Shown: positions 7,753 to 16,728 of the stretch, piece after piece
Position numbering within the stretch: position 1 is the stretch's first letter
Layout of the letters: each line of letters begins with the position of its first letter
DNA from: Alsobacter sp045348435
GTDB taxonomy: Bacteria; Pseudomonadota; Alphaproteobacteria; Rhizobiales; Beijerinckiaceae
Assembly: GCF_045348435.1 (NCBI RefSeq)
Contig: NZ_CP157484.1
Span: 1,860,001-1,924,000, forward strand
Reading direction: 5' to 3'
DNA: 64,000 nucleotides
The notes under the pieces: model-generated
Database searches by the model: none
The model's input: only the letters and a program-made list of their open reading frames with translations
What the model was told of the DNA's origin: nothing
Made by a program: the position numbers and the translations under genes

Positions 7753-10602
7753 TCAGCCCTGGGCGATGAGGCGTTGAGCGGCAAGGAAATCGGGCGTGTC
7801 GAACCCCTCTTCGAACCGGGCGCAAACGGCCGCCAGCATCTCGGCGGCTTGCGGACCTCGGCCCTGCGCCAGCCACAGGCGCGCAAGGCTGATTCCGGAT
7901 CGCAGTTCGAAGCTCAATGCGGAACTGCGGATCGCCTCCTGTTGGGCTTGCAGGTAGCAGGCCTGCGCCTCTTGCGCGCGGGGGGCAGGGCCAGACGCCA
8001 GGATGTCGCCCTTGATCCGCAGCAGTTCCGGAACGTTGAACCGGTCGCCGTTGCGCTCGACGGCCTCCCAGGCGGTCTGGATCGTGTCCAGGGCCTGGTC
8101 GCGCTCGCCGAGCGCCAGGAGGCCTTCCGCCAGCGCGCTGTTCAGGGCCGTGGTGAGGAGTTCGTATCGGCTCTCCCGCAGGCTCACAAGGGCGCTGCGG
8201 ACGAGCAGTACGCCCGCCCGAGCGTCCCCGCGCATGATCGCCAGATAGCCCTTCACCCCGATCCCGGCGGCCGGATAGGGGATGATCGAGCGGCTGCGGG
8301 CATGCGCCACGAGCCTCTCGATGTCGGCTTCAGCCTCGGCCCAGTCTCCGATCCAGAGTGAGACCGAGACCGCCCAGATGAGAGCGATGCACAGCGTGAG
8401 CGGGTTGCCCAGGTCCTCCGCCTCCTCGACGGTTCGCCGGGCCAGCGTCCTGGCGCGCTCCGGATAGCCGAGCACCCAGAGCGTCCGGGCCATGCAGATG
8501 CCCGCCCGGTTTCGGTAGTCGACGCCGAAATGCAGCGTGTTGATCGTTTGCGACGCGGGCTGCATCGCCAGGGCCGCGCCAAGATGGTGATAGGCTGTTT
8601 TGGGCTCCTCCATGAGGTGGTGCGAGATCCCAAGCAGCGAATGCGCCGCTGCGATCGCCATCGGATCGGCCATCTGCTCGGCCACCGACATGCTGCGTTG
8701 GGCGAACCCCAGCGCGACGCGAAAGGCGCCGGTCCGATAGTGAAACAGGTGAAGACGTCCGAGGAGACGAAGCTGCGAAGGCCTGTCGCCAAGCTCTTGC
8801 GCGAGGGCCAGGCCCCTCTCGAGGGCGATACGGGCCACCTCGCTGTTGCTGTCGCTGAACATCACCGCAAGACCGAGTGCGCCCTGGAGGGCGATCTCGG
8901 CAGGGCCTCGGCCCGTCTGCTCGTCCAGGTTCGCGATCGCGCGTTCGCACCACCGTCGGCATTCTGTCAAAAGCGAAAGCTCGAGGTACAGAGGAGCCGT
9001 GGCGGCGGCCAGTCGGACGCCGAGCTGGAGGTTTCCGACCTTCGAGAACGCCCAATCCAGCGCTGCGCGCACATTGTCGAGATGCCCCCCCAGGGCGGCG
9101 AGGAGGGCCGGCGCCCTGTCCCGCTCGAAGTCAAAACGGCACAGGACATTGCTGTAGTACTCCGCATGACGGCGAGCCGCCTCGTCGAGTTCACCGGCCT
9201 CGGCGAGTTTGAGCCGCCCGTACGCCCGCGTGGTGTCGAGCACGCGATAGGTGGCGCGCCGGCTTCCGCCATCCACGGTCAGGAGAGACTTCGCGACCAC
9301 GCGCGCCACTAAGGCCTCGAGCACGTCGCCATCTTCGATCCATACGACCTCTCGGACCGCCTCCAGCGAGAAGGGGCCTGCGAAGATGGCCAGGCGGCGC
9401 ATCACGGCGCGCTCCCCTGGCGAGAGAAGCTGGTAGCTCCAGTCGATCGTCGCCGCCAGAGTTTGATGGCGGGGCAGAGCCGTCCTGCGGCCCTGGTGCA
9501 GGACGGCGAGGCGATCGCTCAGGAGATCCGCCGTACCCTCCAGGCCATAGGCGTTCACGAGCCCGGCGGCCAGTTCGATGGCGAGGGGAATGCCGTCAAG
9601 CTTGCGACAGATCTCTGCGACGATGGCCGCCTCGGGACGCCGGAGCTTCACCCGCCATCCGCTCGCCGCAGCCCGCTCGGCGAAGAGCCTGGCCGCAGGG
9701 AAGGCGAGCACTTCGTCCACCGACGCGTCGCTCCGGTCCGGTGGCGTCTCCAGAGGAGGGATCGAAACCACGTTTTCTCCCTCGGCCCGCAACGCCTCCC
9801 GGCTGGTGGCCAGGATCAGGACGCTCGGCGCTTCCCAGAAAAGGCGCTCGGCCAGGGCGGCCGCGCCTTCGATGACGGGTTCGCAGCAGTCCAGAACCAG
9901 CAGGAGGCTCTGGTCCCGCAAGAAGGCGATGAGATCGGCCGTCGGATCTTCGGACTGCACGGCCAGTCCGACCGCGACGGATACAGCCGCCGCTGCAAGC
10001 TCCGGATCCTGCAATGAGCCGAGATCCGCGAAACAGATCGCGCCCCCCAATCGAGGGGACAGGCGTTCTGCGACAGCGCTGGCCACAGTGGTCTTGCCGA
10101 TTCCGCCGGGCCCGACCAGCGTTATGAACCGTTTCGCCGACAGCTCTTCGTCGATGCTTATGACCAGCTCATCGCGGCCGATCGGAGCCAGAAACCGGGC
10201 GGGCGCTGATGACGGGACGATCGCCTGACGGTCCGCGGGCCGAATCTCGACCTTGCCCCGCAGGCGCGTCACCGGAGCCACGAAACAGTAGCCCTGGCCG
10301 GCCAGGGTCTTCACATATTCGCCATGAGGCCCTGCCTCCCCGAGCGCCTTGCGGAGCGCAGACACGTGGAAACGGAGGGTCCCTTCGTCCACGGACACGT
10401 CCTGCCACACGCGCGCGAGAAGCGCGCTCTTCGTGACGAGCTTGCCGTCGTTCTGGACAAGGGCGCAGAGAATGTCGAAGGCGCGGGCGCCGATGACCCG
10501 CGGCTCGCCGTGTTTCAGCAGAACCCTGGCCCGGACGTCGAGCTGGAACGGTCCAAAAGCGAGGCGCTCCGCGCCGCCGTCGTGGGCTTCTTGCTCTGAC
10601 AT
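7753..10602 (-). CDS. Winged-helix/ATPase/helical-repeat transcription regulator
   Basis: A 949-residue regulator. Residues about 12-110 form an OmpR/CadC-type winged helix (FGPFQLDVRARVLL...LVTKSALLARVW...LRFHVSALRKALG...TLAGQGYCF). Residues about 135-430 form an NB-ARC/STAND-like ATPase with P-loop GPGGIGKT (164-171) and Walker B LLLVLDCCEP. The remaining 500 residues are helical and TPR-like. Such proteins act as signal-responsive activators. The start at 10602 was chosen because it begins just before the winged helix; the open frame extends 46 codons further. It may control the leftward hydrolase cluster 234 bases downstream. A cytosolic location is expected, since no membrane segment is seen. 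Confidence 0.85.
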   Translation of the reverse strand: MSEQEAHDGGAERLAFGPFQLDVRARVLLKHGEPRVIGARAFDILCALVQNDGKLVTKSALLARVWQDVSVDEGTLRFHVSALRKALGEAGPHGEYVKTLAGQGYCFVAPVTRLRGKVEIRPADRQAIVPSSAPARFLAPIGRDELVISIDEELSAKRFITLVGPGGIGKTTVASAVAERLSPRLGGAICFADLGSLQDPELAAAAVSVAVGLAVQSEDPTADLIAFLRDQSLLLVLDCCEPVIEGAAALAERLFWEAPSVLILATSREALRAEGENVVSIPPLETPPDRSDASVDEVLAFPAARLFAERAAASGWRVKLRRPEAAIVAEICRKLDGIPLAIELAAGLVNAYGLEGTADLLSDRLAVLHQGRRTALPRHQTLAATIDWSYQLLSPGERAVMRRLAIFAGPFSLEAVREVVWIEDGDVLEALVARVVAKSLLTVDGGSRRATYRVLDTTRAYGRLKLAEAGELDEAARRHAEYYSNVLCRFDFERDRAPALLAALGGHLDNVRAALDWAFSKVGNLQLGVRLAAATAPLYLELSLLTECRRWCERAIANLDEQTGRGPAEIALQGALGLAVMFSDSNSEVARIALERGLALAQELGDRPSQLRLLGRLHLFHYRTGAFRVALGFAQRSMSVAEQMADPMAIAAAHSLLGISHHLMEEPKTAYHHLGAALAMQPASQTINTLHFGVDYRNRAGICMARTLWVLGYPERARTLARRTVEEAEDLGNPLTLCIALIWAVSVSLWIGDWAEAEADIERLVAHARSRSIIPYPAAGIGVKGYLAIMRGDARAGVLLVRSALVSLRESRYELLTTALNSALAEGLLALGERDQALDTIQTAWEAVERNGDRFNVPELLRIKGDILASGPAPRAQEAQACYLQAQQEAIRSSALSFELRSGISLARLWLAQGRGPQAAEMLAAVCARFEEGFDTPDFLAAQRLIAQG

Positions 10603-10906
10603 AAGCGAGGGCGTGCTCGCTCTTGAGATGAAGCGAGTCTCTTCCGCCGAATAGCTGATCGGGAAGGAGCGTACATCAAACCGAACAATCGATATAGCGT
10701 CGGTCCGGTGCCGCTGACCTGCTTCAACGTGCCGCAGCATACTGCGTCCGAGGCCGGGAAGTCTGCCATCTGGCGTGACCTTAAGCTTCTCAGCTGGACG
10801 TTAGTGTGTCCGCCAACGCGAGATAACGACCCCGCATGGATGTCCAACGCGAGTGATGCCTTGCCTAGTGTGACGGCATGTCGACCGTTCTCCGCGATGG
10901 TCTTGG
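10603..10906. other. Intergenic region without a supported gene
   Basis: About 300 bases between the AhpD-like gene and the large regulator. A minus-strand ATG at 10910 overlaps the AhpD-like stop as ATGA and opens a 131-codon frame, but the translation becomes Ser/Arg-rich and runs into the regulator in another frame, so I do not call it. The regulator promoter must lie here, but no convincing -35/-10 pair was recognised. Confidence 0.5.
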
Positions 10907-11374
10907 TCATTGGCCACCCCCCATTTTGGCCACCGAGGCCGGCGTCTTGCGGAAGCTGATCGCGACCCGGTTGTAGGTGTTGATCAGACCAATCGCGATC
11001 GTTAGGTCTACGAGTCCCTTCTCGTCGAACTCCCCTCGGGCCATTGTAAAGACGTCCTCGGGGACATGGCTTTCCGCGATCATGGTGACAGCCTCAGTCC
11101 ACGCCAGCGCCACTTGCTCCCGCGGAGTGAACCAGCCTTCGGCCTCCCGCCAAGAGGGCATCATCAGCAGCTTCTGCGCGGACTGACCCGCCTTCAGCAG
11201 ATCCGTTGCGTGGTTGTCGATGCAGTAGACGCAGCCGTTGATCTGCGAGGCGCGGAGGTAGACGAGGTCGACAAGGGGCTTCTCAAGCCCGCATCCGGAC
11301 ACATAGCCGTATAGTGCGCCGAGGGCTTTCATGCCTTGTGCGGAAAGCGCCTGATAGTCGAGCCGCAGACTCAT
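10907..11374 (-). CDS. AhpD/carboxymuconolactone decarboxylase family protein
   Basis: A 155-residue protein of the CMD/AhpD-like family. The redox motif CVYCIDNHA (CxxC followed by His) is intact, preceded by LVYLRASQINGC, and followed by WREAEGWFTPREQVALAWTEAVT and ISFRKTP. Family members are small helical alkylhydroperoxidase-type thiol proteins in the cytosol. It is 30 bases from the exported cupin gene and near a catalase-family gene, which fits a peroxide-defence role for this three-gene unit. Confidence 0.9.
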   Translation of the reverse strand: MSLRLDYQALSAQGMKALGALYGYVSGCGLEKPLVDLVYLRASQINGCVYCIDNHATDLLKAGQSAQKLLMMPSWREAEGWFTPREQVALAWTEAVTMIAESHVPEDVFTMARGEFDEKGLVDLTIAIGLINTYNRVAISFRKTPASVAKMGGGQ

Positions 11375-11404
11375 GTCGCACGTCCTTTCAGGTCAGTGCT
11401 GGTT

Positions 11405-11821
11405 TCATGGATCGTCCGCCTTAAGCGCATCGCCCGTCGGGGCGATGAACACGACCAGCAAAGTGGCGGACTCGGTCGAGCTGCCATTCTCCGTCAGGAC
11501 GTGGTGGTCGCCGGGCCTCTCAGTCCAGCTGTCTCCGGTTCGGTAGACGCGGACCGGCTCACCCTCGATCTGGCTGCGCACCGTCCCGGCCAGCACGCTG
11601 GCGAACAGGAACGCGCTGCCGTGGCGGTGGGGTGATGACTTGGCGCTCAGCGGGAATACGACTTCGACCGCTGTCAGCGTATGCCCGGGCATGTTGGGCA
11701 TGGTTTCCCGGAGAAGCGGCCGGAGAGTTTCGGAAGGCGCCGAGCGAACCTGCCCGGCGCCTCCGAGGATCCCCACCGCCAGCAAAGCGGCGGCGAGGAT
11801 CATGCCGTTATTGCCGTTCAC
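11405..11821 (-). CDS. Exported cupin-domain protein
   Basis: A 138-residue protein with a Sec signal (MNGNNGMILAAALLAVGILGGAGQVRSA) and one cupin beta-barrel. The metal-ligand region reads SSPHRHGSAF, then E in the later strand and PGDHHVL. Small single-domain cupins like this are usually periplasmic and often adjoin catalase-like peroxidases or AraC regulators. The gene overlaps the catalase-family gene upstream by 14 bases, so the two are translationally linked. The substrate is unknown. Confidence 0.85.
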   Translation of the reverse strand: MNGNNGMILAAALLAVGILGGAGQVRSAPSETLRPLLRETMPNMPGHTLTAVEVVFPLSAKSSPHRHGSAFLFASVLAGTVRSQIEGEPVRVYRTGDSWTERPGDHHVLTENGSSTESATLLVVFIAPTGDALKADDP

Positions 11822-12806
11822 CGAACGACACCGGATAGGCTGCGTTGCGGACCTCCACCATGGGATCGGCGATGCCGATGCCGGAGGGCACGTCGCCGGG
11901 GAGGAACAACAGGGCCCGGTCGCGCTCTGGCGTGTTAGGAACCGCCTTGTCGATGGTGATGACGCCGAGCGTCACCTGCCGGCGGCTTTCGGGCCAGGCC
12001 AGGGAGGGGTCGTCAATCTTATCGCCCGGGTCGCCGACCTGGGCGAGCCAGGTGAACGTGACGGGATGCGTGGCGACGCGCGGCCCGATCTCGTCCATGA
12101 GAAAGTTCGCCGAACTGGCCTTCACTGCGTCTGCTGTCAGGTAGCGCTCGCCGGCGCCGGGCACGAAGCGATAGCGCACCGGCAGCTTCTGTCCTGCCGC
12201 GTTCGTGAAGTAAAAGGCGTTCACACCGAAATAGGCCGATGTCGCGAAGCTCTCCGGCGGCGGCTTCTGGGTCGTGAAGAAGGCGAGCGCACGGGGGTGC
12301 GATGCGAAGAAGGTGTCTAGCGGCGTCGGCTTTGGGGCGTCGGGGCCACTCTTCGGCAGGGCTTGGAGGAGCGTGCTGAACTCGGCCGCGGTGGCCACGG
12401 GAAATCCGTTGAAGCTGTGAGAGACGATGTCGTAGGTCCCGCCGCCCGGCAGGTCGAACTTGATCGCCAGGCCCCGCGGATTGGCGTCGCCGCTGGTGTC
12501 GGGGATGTCGGGCAGACCTGTGAAATCCGAGAACCTGACTGTCACAGGCCGCCGTCCTGTGAACAGGGATGCGGTCGACAGTCTTGGTGCTTCTACGCTC
12601 GGCTGAAAGCTGCCCTCGAAAAAGATCCCCTTGGCGTGGACGGCGCGAGCATGCCGGTCGCCGAAAGCGCCGTGAAAATCCCGCACCAGCTGCGCGGGTA
12701 GGTCGGATTGATCCGTTTCGGCCATGGCCGTTCCTCCCGCCGCATTGGACAAGGCCATGGCGCTGAGGACGATCGTGAGGGTCGTCCGCCATCGGGGGTC
12801 ATGCAT
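11808..12806 (-). CDS. Catalase-family peroxidase (SrpA-like), exported
   Basis: A 332-residue heme enzyme of the small catalase-related peroxidase group. A signal peptide (MHDPRWRTTLTIVLSAMALSNAAGGTAMA) is visible. The distal His region is ARAVHAKGIFFEG, the RPVTVRFSDFTG strand and NPRGLAIKF follow, and the C-terminal DPMVEVRNAAYPVSF contains the probable proximal heme-ligand Tyr. It is shorter than monofunctional catalases, as expected for this group, and likely detoxifies peroxides in the periplasm. It is divergent from the AraC regulator at 12957, with 150 bases between. Confidence 0.9.
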   Translation of the reverse strand: MHDPRWRTTLTIVLSAMALSNAAGGTAMAETDQSDLPAQLVRDFHGAFGDRHARAVHAKGIFFEGSFQPSVEAPRLSTASLFTGRRPVTVRFSDFTGLPDIPDTSGDANPRGLAIKFDLPGGGTYDIVSHSFNGFPVATAAEFSTLLQALPKSGPDAPKPTPLDTFFASHPRALAFFTTQKPPPESFATSAYFGVNAFYFTNAAGQKLPVRYRFVPGAGERYLTADAVKASSANFLMDEIGPRVATHPVTFTWLAQVGDPGDKIDDPSLAWPESRRQVTLGVITIDKAVPNTPERDRALLFLPGDVPSGIGIADPMVEVRNAAYPVSFGERQ

Positions 12807-12956
12807 CGCAAGCTCCTCGCCGAAAAAGGAGCCTCGAAGCTCACAGAGAGCGGTTCACTTGTCCGTTCCGAGATTGCTGTTTTCACGGTCGCGCGGCCGC
12901 GCCGCCCCACAGGTGCTAGAGTGCAGCCGCACCTTGTGTCCTCGGGAGGTCGCATC

Positions 12957-13856
12957 ATGGACCTGTTTGCGGACGGCTTGCGCAAGTATGGCGGGCTCGA
13001 CGTGATCTCCACGTCCCGGCGGCTCGCCTGGCATGGGCTGGTGGCAGACCTGCGCCATCACGAAGCTGCGGAGCTGCCTCCGTTCGAGCCGCAGGCCCTG
13101 GAGATCTGCATCGCCGTCGCCTGCCACGACGACTGCGTGGTGACGCGCCGGGGCCAGGGTGTCTGGCAGCGGACGCAAGTCGAACCCGGCATCATCTGGC
13201 TCTGTCCCAGCAGGGTGCAGGAAGAAGACATTCGGATTTCCGAATGGCACGACATTTTGCACCTCTATTTGCCAGCCGACGGCTTCTCCCGCTACGCCGG
13301 CGAATACGGCGGCACGCCAGTGTCCGCGGACTCCGTCCGCTACCTCGCGGGCGTGCGGGACGACCTGATCCGGCAGGCCGGCTGGCGCCTGATTTCGGAA
13401 ATGCGGGAGCCCACATCGACCGCGCAAATGCGTGTGCAGAGCCTTTCGCAGCAACTGACCGGGCGCATCGTCGAGCGTTATGCCAGCAGCTACGGACGGG
13501 TTGACCGGGTGCATCGGCAACACCAGCTCGACGAACAGAGGTTGCGGCGCGTGCTGGAATTTATGGCCCAGCACATCGAGGAGGACATCAGCCTCGACGA
13601 TCTCGCCGCTGCGGCGTGCCTGAGCCCGTTCCACTTCAACCGGATGTTCACTCGGCGCATGGGGATGCCCCCTCATCGCTATGTCAGCCGGATGAGGCTG
13701 GAACGCGCAAAGACCCTTCTCGCTCTCGGGCGCGTTCCCCTGGCCGAGATCGCCCTTGCGTGTTGCTTCTCGTCGCAGTCGAACTTCTCTCGCGCCTTCA
13801 GGCGGGTCACTGGAGAAAGTCCGCTGAATTTCCGGAGACACGCAGGGCAGGAATAG
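12957..13856 (+). CDS. AraC-family transcriptional regulator
   Basis: A 299-residue regulator. The C-terminal 105 residues carry the two AraC helix-turn-helix motifs (ISLDDLAAAACLSPFHFNRMFTRRMGMPPHRYV and VPLAEIALACCFSSQSNFSRAFRRVTGESP). The N-terminal 185 residues form a probable cupin-like sensing domain. The ATG at 12957 follows GGGAGG by 8 bases; the same frame is open 83 codons upstream, but that DNA is the control region shared with the divergent catalase-family gene. It likely regulates the catalase/cupin/AhpD unit. Confidence 0.9.
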   Translation: MDLFADGLRKYGGLDVISTSRRLAWHGLVADLRHHEAAELPPFEPQALEICIAVACHDDCVVTRRGQGVWQRTQVEPGIIWLCPSRVQEEDIRISEWHDILHLYLPADGFSRYAGEYGGTPVSADSVRYLAGVRDDLIRQAGWRLISEMREPTSTAQMRVQSLSQQLTGRIVERYASSYGRVDRVHRQHQLDEQRLRRVLEFMAQHIEEDISLDDLAAAACLSPFHFNRMFTRRMGMPPHRYVSRMRLERAKTLLALGRVPLAEIALACCFSSQSNFSRAFRRVTGESPLNFRRHAGQE

Positions 13857-13950
13857 CACATCGCCTGCCCGGGTCGCCGAGCGCCTGTTGAACGCAAGCC
13901 GTCGTGTTCTGCTGCCGGTGAGACGACCGGCGGTTCGCAGACGGTCGGGA

Positions 13951-13978
13951 AGTCCGCTTTAGGGTCAAGAGCTGACAA
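13951..13978 (-). repeat. Dispersed repeat element, copy A
   Basis: On the minus strand this reads GTCAGCTCTTGACCC, then TA, then AAGCGGACTTCC. The GACCC...AAGCGGAC core recurs at 47194-47220. It resembles a short dispersed repeat common in rhizobial genomes whose chance translation begins MSALxPKAD; here the minus strand indeed starts MSALDPKADFPTV. The link to that repeat family is from memory of such sequences. Confidence 0.5.
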
Positions 13979-14004
13979 CGGTTCCTAGACGGCGCAGGTC
14001 AGAT

Positions 14005-14195
14005 TCAACCTTCGGTGGTTGCGCGTCCCCGCAACCAACCGTCCCAAAACTCCCCGACGCTCCCCAGCGCCGGGAGTTTTGCGTTCTGGGCCAGGGCGAG
14101 GAGCGGGCGGCCAGGAAGGCGGACAGGTCGCCATGCAGCACGGCGTCGAGCCCGGGCCCGTCGGCGCGCGGCCGCAGCTCGACCTTCTTGATCAT
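14005..14195 (-). pseudogene. Probable serine-recombinase C-terminal fragment
   Basis: One minus-strand frame reads KKVELRPRADGPGLDAVLHGDLSAFLA, which resembles the C-terminal beta-strand region of large serine recombinases (pattern I.K/R.V.L.P......L...LHGDL). A second frame continues ALAQNAKLPALGSVGEFWDGW, suggesting a frameshift. The catalytic resolvase domain and recombinase domain are absent, so this is at best a relic. It sits beside a dispersed repeat and an inverted repeat. Similarity was judged by eye only. Confidence 0.35.
14045..14081. repeat. 10-bp perfect inverted repeat
   Basis: CAAAACTCCC (14045-14054) is complementary to GGGAGTTTTG (14072-14081) across a 17-base spacer. It could fold as a hairpin followed by GCG rather than a clear T-run, so terminator function is uncertain. 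It lies within the recombinase-like relic between the AraC gene and the acyltransferase. Confidence 0.6.
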
Positions 14196-14304
14196 CGGGC
14201 GGCATTGTCAGCCTCGCCTGCGCCGTACACAGCGCCTTTCCGTCACGGGGGCGTCATCACCCCTCGCTACCAGCAGGCCATTGTCGCACCGCATGGGGCC
14301 ACAC

Positions 14305-15216
14305 ATGGACGACCTGCTTTTCAGCTACGCGGATGAGACGACGCCGCGCTTCAAGCGCAGTGTCATTCGCACGGTGGAGCGCCTGACGGGCCAGCCCGAA
14401 CTGAAGCGGATCTATCTCGACAACCAGCTCCGTCCGCGCGCAGGGGAAAGCTTCTGGTCGGCCGCCGTGCGGCGTCTGCGGCTGGACGTGCGCTTCGACG
14501 CCGCCCGGCTCGCGGCGCTCCCGAAAACCGGGCCCCTGGTGATCGTCGCCAACCATCCCTACGGCGTGCTGGACGGGCTGGTGATCGCCTGGTTGGCCGA
14601 GCGCATCCGTCCGGACTTCAAGATTTTGACGCACGCCGTGCTGCTGCGCGCGCCCGAGGCTGCGCCGCAACTGCTGCCGGTCGATTTCTCCGGCTCGCCG
14701 GCCGCCATGGCGACCAATCTGGCGTCCCGCGCCGCCGCGCGCGACCACCTCGCCCAGGGCGGTTGCGTCGTGGTGTTTCCGGCCGGCGGCGTCTCGACCT
14801 CACCTGATCGCCTTGGGCGCAAGCCCGCGCAGGACGCGCCATGGCAGCCCTTCACGGCCCAGCTGATCGAAAAGGCGAAGGCTGCCGTGGCCCCGATCTA
14901 TTTCGAGGGGCAAAACAGCCGCGTGTTCCAGATCGCCAGCCATCTCAGCCTCACGCTGCGGCTGGCGCTGATCTTCCATGAGGTCCGCAGCCGAATGGGG
15001 GCGGAGCTCCGCGTCGCCATCGGCGCGCCGATCGACGGGAGCGACCTGGCGCGCGCCGGCGACCGCCGGGCCCAGATGGCCGAACTGCGGCGCCGTACCG
15101 AGGCGCTCGCCTCGGACCTGCCCGCCGGGCGCCCGCCCGCCCGGCGCGGGGAGGCCTTGAAAAGCCGCATCGCTACCGTCACAGCCAAGCTCAACCTGAG
15201 CCCGAAACGGGCCTAG
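14305..15216 (+). CDS. Lysophospholipid acyltransferase family protein
   Basis: A 303-residue protein of the glycerophospholipid/ornithine-lipid acyltransferase superfamily. The acyltransferase block I is VANHPYGVLDG (His and Asp), and block III-like FPAGGVSTS is present, with ASHLSLTLRLALIFHEV in the usual later position. The family transfers acyl groups to lysolipids at the inner membrane face. Two in-frame ATGs (14293 and 14305) are possible and neither has a strong ribosome site; the second was chosen. Its 3' end overlaps the convergent ZntB-like gene by 4 bases. Confidence 0.82.
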   Translation: MDDLLFSYADETTPRFKRSVIRTVERLTGQPELKRIYLDNQLRPRAGESFWSAAVRRLRLDVRFDAARLAALPKTGPLVIVANHPYGVLDGLVIAWLAERIRPDFKILTHAVLLRAPEAAPQLLPVDFSGSPAAMATNLASRAAARDHLAQGGCVVVFPAGGVSTSPDRLGRKPAQDAPWQPFTAQLIEKAKAAVAPIYFEGQNSRVFQIASHLSLTLRLALIFHEVRSRMGAELRVAIGAPIDGSDLARAGDRRAQMAELRRRTEALASDLPAGRPPARRGEALKSRIATVTAKLNLSPKRA

Positions 15217-16241
15217 TGGCGGCCGCCGCCTCGCCTGAGCGCGGCCGTGAGGCCGATATACACCAGCATGGCCGCCAGAACGGCGATCACGCAGGCCCAC
15301 CAGAAGCCGCTTTCGTCCTCGGCGAACGGCAGCCCCTTGGTGTTCATGCCGAAAAGGCCGGTGACCAGGGTCGCGGGCAGGAACACGGCGGTCAACATCG
15401 ACAGGGCGTAGAGTTGGCGGTTCGTCTCGGCCGCGAGGCGGGCCGAGATCTCGTCCTGCAGCAGTCGCGCGCGCTCCTGGGTGGAGTGCACCTCCTGGTG
15501 AATGGATTCCAGCCGCTGCGCGATGCGGCCCGCGGCCTCGCGCACGTCCGCCGGAAGCCGCAGCGCGGGGGCGAGTTCGACGCGCCGGAACAGGCCCATG
15601 AGGCGCGAAAGCTGACGGTTGAGCCGCACGGCGCGCCGCCGCATGGCCCCGATGGGCGCGCCGGCTTCCGCGCCGTAGCCCTCCAGGATCTTGTCCTCGA
15701 CGCTGTCCACCGCGTGGCCAAGCTCGGTCGCGGCCGCCGCCACCACGTCAGCCTCCCGGTCGACGATCGCCTCCAGCAGGTCCAGCGCAGAGTCGATGGG
15801 CCGACCGGTCTCCACGGCGGCGCGCGTAGCCCCGATGGACCGGAGCGACTGGCGACGTCCCGTGAGCAGCAGGCGCTCCGCCAAAATGAAGCGCAGCTGC
15901 GCCAGTTCTTCGGTTTCGTGGGCGAAGTCGAGCTTCAGGTCGACGAAAACGCCCGCCAGCACGTCGCCCTCGATGTCGACCTGGTCATGCTGCGTGGAGG
16001 CGAGCAGGACCTCCTTGGCCTCGTCGGGGATGAACGCCTGGCGCGACACCCAATCGCGCCCCCGCTTGTCCACGAGGTTGACGTGGACCCACCAGAAGCG
16101 GCCGTCAGGATCGGGCAGGGTAGGCGCGGCGTTCTGCGCCAGCGCCAGCCCGCGGCCGTTCTCGTCGAACCGATAGGCGAAGACGATGCCCGGCCGCGTG
16201 TGCTCGTCGGCAAGGGGCAGCGCGGCTGCGCGCACCGTCAT
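15213..16241 (-). CDS. zntB: ZntB/CorA-family divalent cation transporter
   Basis: A 342-residue CorA-superfamily protein. Two C-terminal membrane helices flank the pore signature GMN (LFGMNTKGLPF), preceded by the long charged helix (RLESIHQEVHSTQERARLLQDEISARLAAETNRQLY) typical of the cytoplasmic funnel. The N-terminal FAYRFDENGRGLAL and FWWVHVNLVD fit the ZntB branch, which moves Zn2+ at the inner membrane. The gene is convergent with the acyltransferase. Exact metal specificity is inferred from the family only. Confidence 0.85.
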   Translation of the reverse strand: MTVRAAALPLADEHTRPGIVFAYRFDENGRGLALAQNAAPTLPDPDGRFWWVHVNLVDKRGRDWVSRQAFIPDEAKEVLLASTQHDQVDIEGDVLAGVFVDLKLDFAHETEELAQLRFILAERLLLTGRRQSLRSIGATRAAVETGRPIDSALDLLEAIVDREADVVAAAATELGHAVDSVEDKILEGYGAEAGAPIGAMRRRAVRLNRQLSRLMGLFRRVELAPALRLPADVREAAGRIAQRLESIHQEVHSTQERARLLQDEISARLAAETNRQLYALSMLTAVFLPATLVTGLFGMNTKGLPFAEDESGFWWACVIAVLAAMLVYIGLTAALRRGGGRH

Positions 16242-16287
16242 CGCTGAGCCCGCCGATGGCGTTTTGCGGAAGCCGCGTTCGAGCGCA

Positions 16288-16728
16288 TCAGGGCTTTGCT
16301 GTCTGGGGAGCAGCTGCGTCGGACTTGCGCCGCGGCGCTTTGTCCCGAACGCCGCCGGGCTCGCCCGTCTTGTCGTTGGCGGGCGTCAGCGGCTCCGGCG
16401 CGGCTGCGAGAGCTTCCGGAGCAGAAGCCTTGCGCCTGTGCCTCTTGGACTTCTGGGGCTTGGCCTTGAGCTTGCCGATGGCGCTCTCGTTGTGCTTCAC
16501 CGCGAAGGCGTGCAGTTTCTTCAACGCGCGGCGTTCTGCCTTCAGGGCGTCGAGCTCGGCCTCCACGGCCTTCGTGCCGGCCGAACTCGCGAGCGCCGAC
16601 AGCATGTCGCCCCGCCCGTCCATTCCCTTCACCTCGCCGCGGGCGGAAGCCGCGACCTTGCGGACCTGCTTAGCTTCCTTGTGGGCCTCCAGCAGCTTTT
16701 CGAATTTGCGAGCTTGCTTGTCTGTCAT
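16288..16728 (-). CDS. Hypothetical Lys/Ala-rich helical protein
   Basis: A 146-residue, highly basic protein with no recognised domain. The start at 16728 follows CGGAGGCG; the longer open frame upstream is not protein-like. Residues 1-95 look helical and coiled-coil forming (KQARKFEKLLEAHKEAKQVRKVAA, ELDALKAERRALKKLHAFAVKHNESAIGKL); the last 50 are Pro/Ala/Lys-rich and probably disordered. A nucleic-acid-binding role would fit the charge but is only a guess. It stands alone between ZntB and the phosphonate genes. Confidence 0.6.
   Translation of the reverse strand: MTDKQARKFEKLLEAHKEAKQVRKVAASARGEVKGMDGRGDMLSALASSAGTKAVEAELDALKAERRALKKLHAFAVKHNESAIGKLKAKPQKSKRHRRKASAPEALAAAPEPLTPANDKTGEPGGVRDKAPRRKSDAAAPQTAKP

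Noticed and set aside
10741..10860. A possible third copy of the GACCC...AAGCGGAC repeat (around GTGACCTTAAGCTTCTCAGC)
   Set aside because: Only part of the core is present and the spacing differs, so I cannot separate it from chance.
10515..10910. A 131-codon minus-strand frame whose ATG overlaps the AhpD-like stop
   Set aside because: The coupling is suggestive, but the sequence matches no family, becomes Ser/Arg-rich and overlaps the start of the large regulator in another frame.
13679..13978. A minus-strand frame starting MSALDPKADF
   Set aside because: The start lies in a dispersed repeat whose chance translation begins this way; the rest is antisense to the AraC gene.
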